Part shown: positions 61,637-64,000 of the stretch, piece after piece
Layout of the letters: every line of letters starts with the position of its first letter
How positions within the stretch are numbered: position 1 is the stretch's first letter
Assembly (NCBI GenBank): GCA_002498365.1
Contig: DAHB01000005.1
Location: 162,857 to 226,856 of the forward strand
Reading direction: 5' to 3'
DNA length: 64,000 nt
From: Methanomassiliicoccaceae archaeon UBA421
Lineage (GTDB): Archaea; Thermoplasmatota; Thermoplasmata; Methanomassiliicoccales; Methanomethylophilaceae
The notes under the pieces: model-generated
Told to the model about the DNA's origin: nothing
Database searches by the model: none
Seen by the model: only the letters and a program-made list of their open reading frames with translations
Translations under genes and position numbers: made by a program

Positions 61637-62677
61637 TTACGGAAACTTCCTGCCCAGCACCTTGGAATATATTCCGAACAGCTCCCGGGAGTACTCCTCC
61701 GGGCTCAGCCCGAACGAGGCGCCCCCGGTGACCTTCCTCCTGTATTCTTCGTCCATCGCCAGTTTGTACATGTTCCGGGCGAACTCCTCCTCGTCTCCGG
61801 AAGGGACGAAATGCTTCGTCGCCTCCTCCGGGATATCTGCATCTTTGAAAAAAACTACCGGCGCACCGCATGCCTGGGCCTCCAGCGCCGTCAGCCCCAG
61901 CCCCTCGTGCATGGAGGAGTTTGCGAAAACGACCATTCCGTTGTATAGTTCCAGAAGATCTTTTTTTCCAAGGCCGGACGTGAACACCACCCTATCGGCG
62001 ATGCCCAATGATTCAGAAAGCGAGACGAGCTCGCTTTTCATCGGCCCTTCGCCGCATATGACGAACCTGTATCCGTCTGTGCCGGGCATCTCCGTGAACA
62101 GTTTGAACGCCCTTAACCCTCCAGGGACGTTTTTCCTTTCTATCAGCGTTCCCACGAAGCCTATGACCTTCTCCCTGGGCCCCCCTAGGTCTCTGAAGAC
62201 CGGATCTACGGTATGTTCCAGGACGTACACCTTTTCCGGGTCCGCCCCCAGTTTCCCTACGACCTCGTCCCTCGTCTGGTGCGATACCGCGATTATCGCG
62301 TCAGAATGTTTCACCGCGCGCTTCGCGGCGATCTTCCATATTGCAAAGAGCAATGGAGACTTTCCTTCCCTGCCCTTTGAGACATGATGAAAGGTCACAA
62401 CCTTCTTTCCCCTGATGCGCGGAAACGACATGCAGCATAGCTCGTCGGTGGCATGGTAAAGCTGACAATCCGTTTTTCTCAAAAAGAGGGACGGGGCGAT
62501 GAACCCTTGTCTCAGACATTTGAGGTATCCCTCGTCGGTGGACAATTTTAAGTAGACGTCCTCATGGTCCACACCGTTCTCCGACAGCATGGAATCCAAC
62601 ATGTCGGAGTAGGACCCTATGCCTGTGCCCTTTCCTTCGATGTCCGGATAACGTCTCATAACAATCAGTTGGGTCAC
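61637..62677 (-). CDS. GT4 family glycosyltransferase
   Basis: A 346-residue GT-B enzyme related to 58036-59091 along its length (GTGIGSYSDMLDSML, TFHHVSKG, VIGFVGTLIERKNVPG). The donor motif is in NSSMHEGLGLTALEAQACGAP. The GTG at 62677 is used because it gives the first beta strand that the paralogue also has; an ATG at 62659 would remove it. It heads a minus-strand run of GT4, GT-C-like, secreted partner and GT4. Confidence 0.9.
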   Translation of the reverse strand: MTQLIVMRRYPDIEGKGTGIGSYSDMLDSMLSENGVDHEDVYLKLSTDEGYLKCLRQGFIAPSLFLRKTDCQLYHATDELCCMSFPRIRGKKVVTFHHVSKGREGKSPLLFAIWKIAAKRAVKHSDAIIAVSHQTRDEVVGKLGADPEKVYVLEHTVDPVFRDLGGPREKVIGFVGTLIERKNVPGGLRAFKLFTEMPGTDGYRFVICGEGPMKSELVSLSESLGIADRVVFTSGLGKKDLLELYNGMVVFANSSMHEGLGLTALEAQACGAPVVFFKDADIPEEATKHFVPSGDEEEFARNMYKLAMDEEYRRKVTGGASFGLSPEEYSRELFGIYSKVLGRKFP

Positions 62678-62706
62678 GTAAACACTGGCACCTCAATGCG
62701 TTGTTC

Positions 62707-62717
62707 GGTTTATATTA
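62707..62717 (-). promoter_or_regulatory. TATA box of the GT4/GT-C run
   Basis: The minus strand reads GATAATATAAACC, about 30-40 bases before the GTG at 62677. Confidence 0.5.
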
Positions 62718-62718
62718 T

Positions 62719-62742
62719 CTCCCGATGGTCGCACTACGGGAG
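62719..62742. promoter_or_regulatory. Inverted repeat between divergent promoters, possible operator
   Basis: The half-sites ctcccg (62719-62724) and cgggag (62737-62742) are separated by 12 bases and lie exactly between the two outward-facing TATA boxes. That position would let one regulator control both transcripts. Only six bases pair, so chance is not excluded. Confidence 0.35.
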
Positions 62743-62753
62743 TTTTCTGAACA

Positions 62754-62763
62754 AACTATAAAC
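62754..62763 (+). promoter_or_regulatory. TATA box of the GT2-epimerase operon
   Basis: The motif aactataaac lies 34-43 bases before the start codon at 62797, facing away from the minus-strand promoter. Confidence 0.5.
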
Positions 62764-62796
62764 TGGGATTCCGTATAGCCCTCCGCTGGTGTCCTG

Positions 62797-63786
62797 TTGG
62801 CAAGAGTGAGCGTAGTCATCCCCGTGTACAACGAATCGGGGTCCATCGAACGGGTCTCGAAGGCCCTGAGGGCCCAGGAGTTCGAGGGGATGGAGGTCAT
62901 CTTCGTGGTGGACAGCAAGACCACGGACGACTCGCTGGAACGTATAAGGGATATGACAGGTGTGCTCGGCGGGCACCGCGTGATCATCCAGAAGGGCATC
63001 GGAGTCCTCGGAGAGGCCCGCAATCTCGGCCTGGACGCGGCCAGCGGAGATTACGTCTGGTTCCTGGACGCGGACGACGTCCCGTACCCCGACTTCATGA
63101 GGACCATGTTCGGCATGGCCGAAAAGTATCGGGCCGACGTGTGCCAGTGCAACTTCGTGCGTTCTACGGACGTGAAATACAGGGAGCCTGCGTGGGACGC
63201 CCGCATCACCGTAGCAACGGGAAAGGAGGCGTTGCGATTCCGTGCTTACGAGATGGTCCCCGTGACTGCTTGGTCTATGCTCCTGCGAAGAAAATTCCTC
63301 AAGGATAACGGACTAAGATTCATCGAGGGAAGCTACGCCGAAGATATAGATTTCATCTACCGCGTCCTGGAAAAATGCGGCACCTACTGCTACTGCGACA
63401 GACCGATGTATCTTTACTATCAGAACCCCTCTTCGATCTGCTTCACGAAGCAGAACGTAAGGGGGGCCTGCGAGGTGGAAGTGTACTCCGATCTGAACGT
63501 GCACTTTAATTCCGAAGACGATGAGTTCGGAAAGGAATTCGCAAGAAGGTCCGCGCTGATGAGGGTGCGTTCGGCCGCCCATATGGACCTGGGGCACTTC
63601 ATGAACTACATAAAAAGCGAGGAATGCAGGAAAATGATGAAGAAAGAGCTCAGCGACCCTCCGTCGCCGGAATATGTTTGGCTAAGCGTTTGGCCGTCCT
63701 CTTACTACACCGCGATTAACGTTTTTCTGAAGTTCTTCTATTACAGGAACGGCAAGGTATTCGGCGGGAGGCTCAAAAAAAGATGA
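62797..63786 (+). CDS. GT2 family glycosyltransferase
   Basis: A 329-residue GT-A enzyme. VVIPVYNESGSIE opens the domain, WFLDADDVPYPDF holds the DxD, and SYAEDIDFIYRVL the acceptor-side ED motif. The C-terminal third is helical without clear membrane spans. The start is a TTG with GGTG 5 bases upstream; a GTG three codons later is the alternative. It overlaps the epimerase gene as ATGA. Confidence 0.87.
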   Translation: MARVSVVIPVYNESGSIERVSKALRAQEFEGMEVIFVVDSKTTDDSLERIRDMTGVLGGHRVIIQKGIGVLGEARNLGLDAASGDYVWFLDADDVPYPDFMRTMFGMAEKYRADVCQCNFVRSTDVKYREPAWDARITVATGKEALRFRAYEMVPVTAWSMLLRRKFLKDNGLRFIEGSYAEDIDFIYRVLEKCGTYCYCDRPMYLYYQNPSSICFTKQNVRGACEVEVYSDLNVHFNSEDDEFGKEFARRSALMRVRSAAHMDLGHFMNYIKSEECRKMMKKELSDPPSPEYVWLSVWPSSYYTAINVFLKFFYYRNGKVFGGRLKKR

Positions 63787-64000
63787 AAGCACTTGTAACC
63801 GGAGGTTCGGGCTTCATCGGCCATCATCTGATCGACCGCCTGCTGAGGGACGGCTGGAACGTCGTTTCGGCGGACCGCAGTCCCGGCTACAGGCCGAAGA
63901 ACGAAAGGTTCGGGTCTGTGGGCATCGACGTCACCGACGTTGAAGGGCTTGCGAAGGTCGGAAAAGGATGCGACGCCGTATTCCATCTGGCCGCCAACAC
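63783..64000 (+). CDS. NAD-dependent epimerase/dehydratase, cut by the window end
   Basis: The first 72 codons of an extended SDR sugar-nucleotide enzyme. The NAD-binding motif GGSGFIGHH is at residues 7-15, and DAVFHLAANT ends the visible part. The four-base overlap with the GT2 gene suggests that it makes the sugar nucleotide used there. Substrate cannot be told from the fragment; a heptose, UDP-hexose or GDP-mannose derivative are all possible. Confidence 0.85.
   Translation, partial: MKALVTGGSGFIGHHLIDRLLRDGWNVVSADRSPGYRPKNERFGSVGIDVTDVEGLAKVGKGCDAVFHLAAN

Noticed and set aside
1..64000. CRISPR array, rRNA genes or insertion sequences
   Set aside because: No regularly spaced repeats, rRNA sequence or transposase reading frames were seen on either strand.

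Overview
The window is archaeal and almost certainly comes from a methanogen of the Methanomassiliicoccales (Thermoplasmatota, near Methanomethylophilaceae). Archaeal information-processing genes are everywhere: exosome Csl4, RPA with its partner protein, GINS, RpoK, aMBF1, the proteasome-activating nucleotidase, aIF2-gamma, aIF5B, EF-1beta and ribosomal proteins S2, S6e, S28e, L24e and L7Ae. Archaeal cofactor enzymes are present too (pantoate kinase, CTP-dependent riboflavin kinase, PurP). A methanogenesis marker 8 protein and a DUF1638 protein point to a methanogen. None of the roughly 75 genes I read ends in TAG, which fits a lineage that decodes UAG as pyrrolysine. The DNA is GC-rich and compact, with many 1-8 base overlaps and no rRNA, CRISPR array or insertion sequence.

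Region 1 (1-9.8 kb): a METTL5-like rRNA methyltransferase, csl4, a tiny coiled-coil gene and a ThiI-like PP-loop enzyme on the plus strand. On the minus strand follow an XPD-type helicase, a serine-synthesis pair (phosphoglycerate dehydrogenase plus class V aminotransferase), a class I aminotransferase and purP. Region 2 (9.8-31.4 kb): RPA pair, MEMO, S2, RpoK, DUF2240, aMBF1, PAN, GPN GTPase, two membrane proteins, riboflavin kinase, the purine and translation run prs-proS-trmI-purS-purL-purQ, CoA synthesis (pantoate kinase, coaBC), tmk, Toprim/DUF167 proteins, GINS, a metallo-hydrolase, a CBS protein and tRNA-Lys(CTT).

Region 3 (31.4-43.9 kb): an MFS transporter fused to a universal stress domain, a DUF5714 protein, an AT-rich acyltransferase that looks acquired, DUF1638, cyclophilin with methanogenesis marker 8, and the translation block L7Ae-S28e-L24e-ndk-aIF5B plus S6e-aIF2gamma-PIN.

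Region 4 (43.9-64 kb, running off the end): a surface-glycan island. It holds four GT4 and three GT2 glycosyltransferases, two copies of a translationally coupled pair (multi-membrane GT-C-like enzyme plus secreted partner), a VTT/DedA membrane protein, an epimerase, and a compact operon encoding every step of a nucleotide-heptose pathway: a fused GmhA-GmhB isomerase/phosphatase, an HddA-like kinase, an HddC-like nucleotidyltransferase and a DUF89 phosphatase. Housekeeping genes (ilvE, an ACT regulator, EF-1beta) are interleaved. The likely joint job is to make activated heptose and other sugars in the cytoplasm and assemble them on a lipid carrier for cell-surface glycoprotein or polysaccharide. 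The sugar and the acceptor are inferred, not shown.
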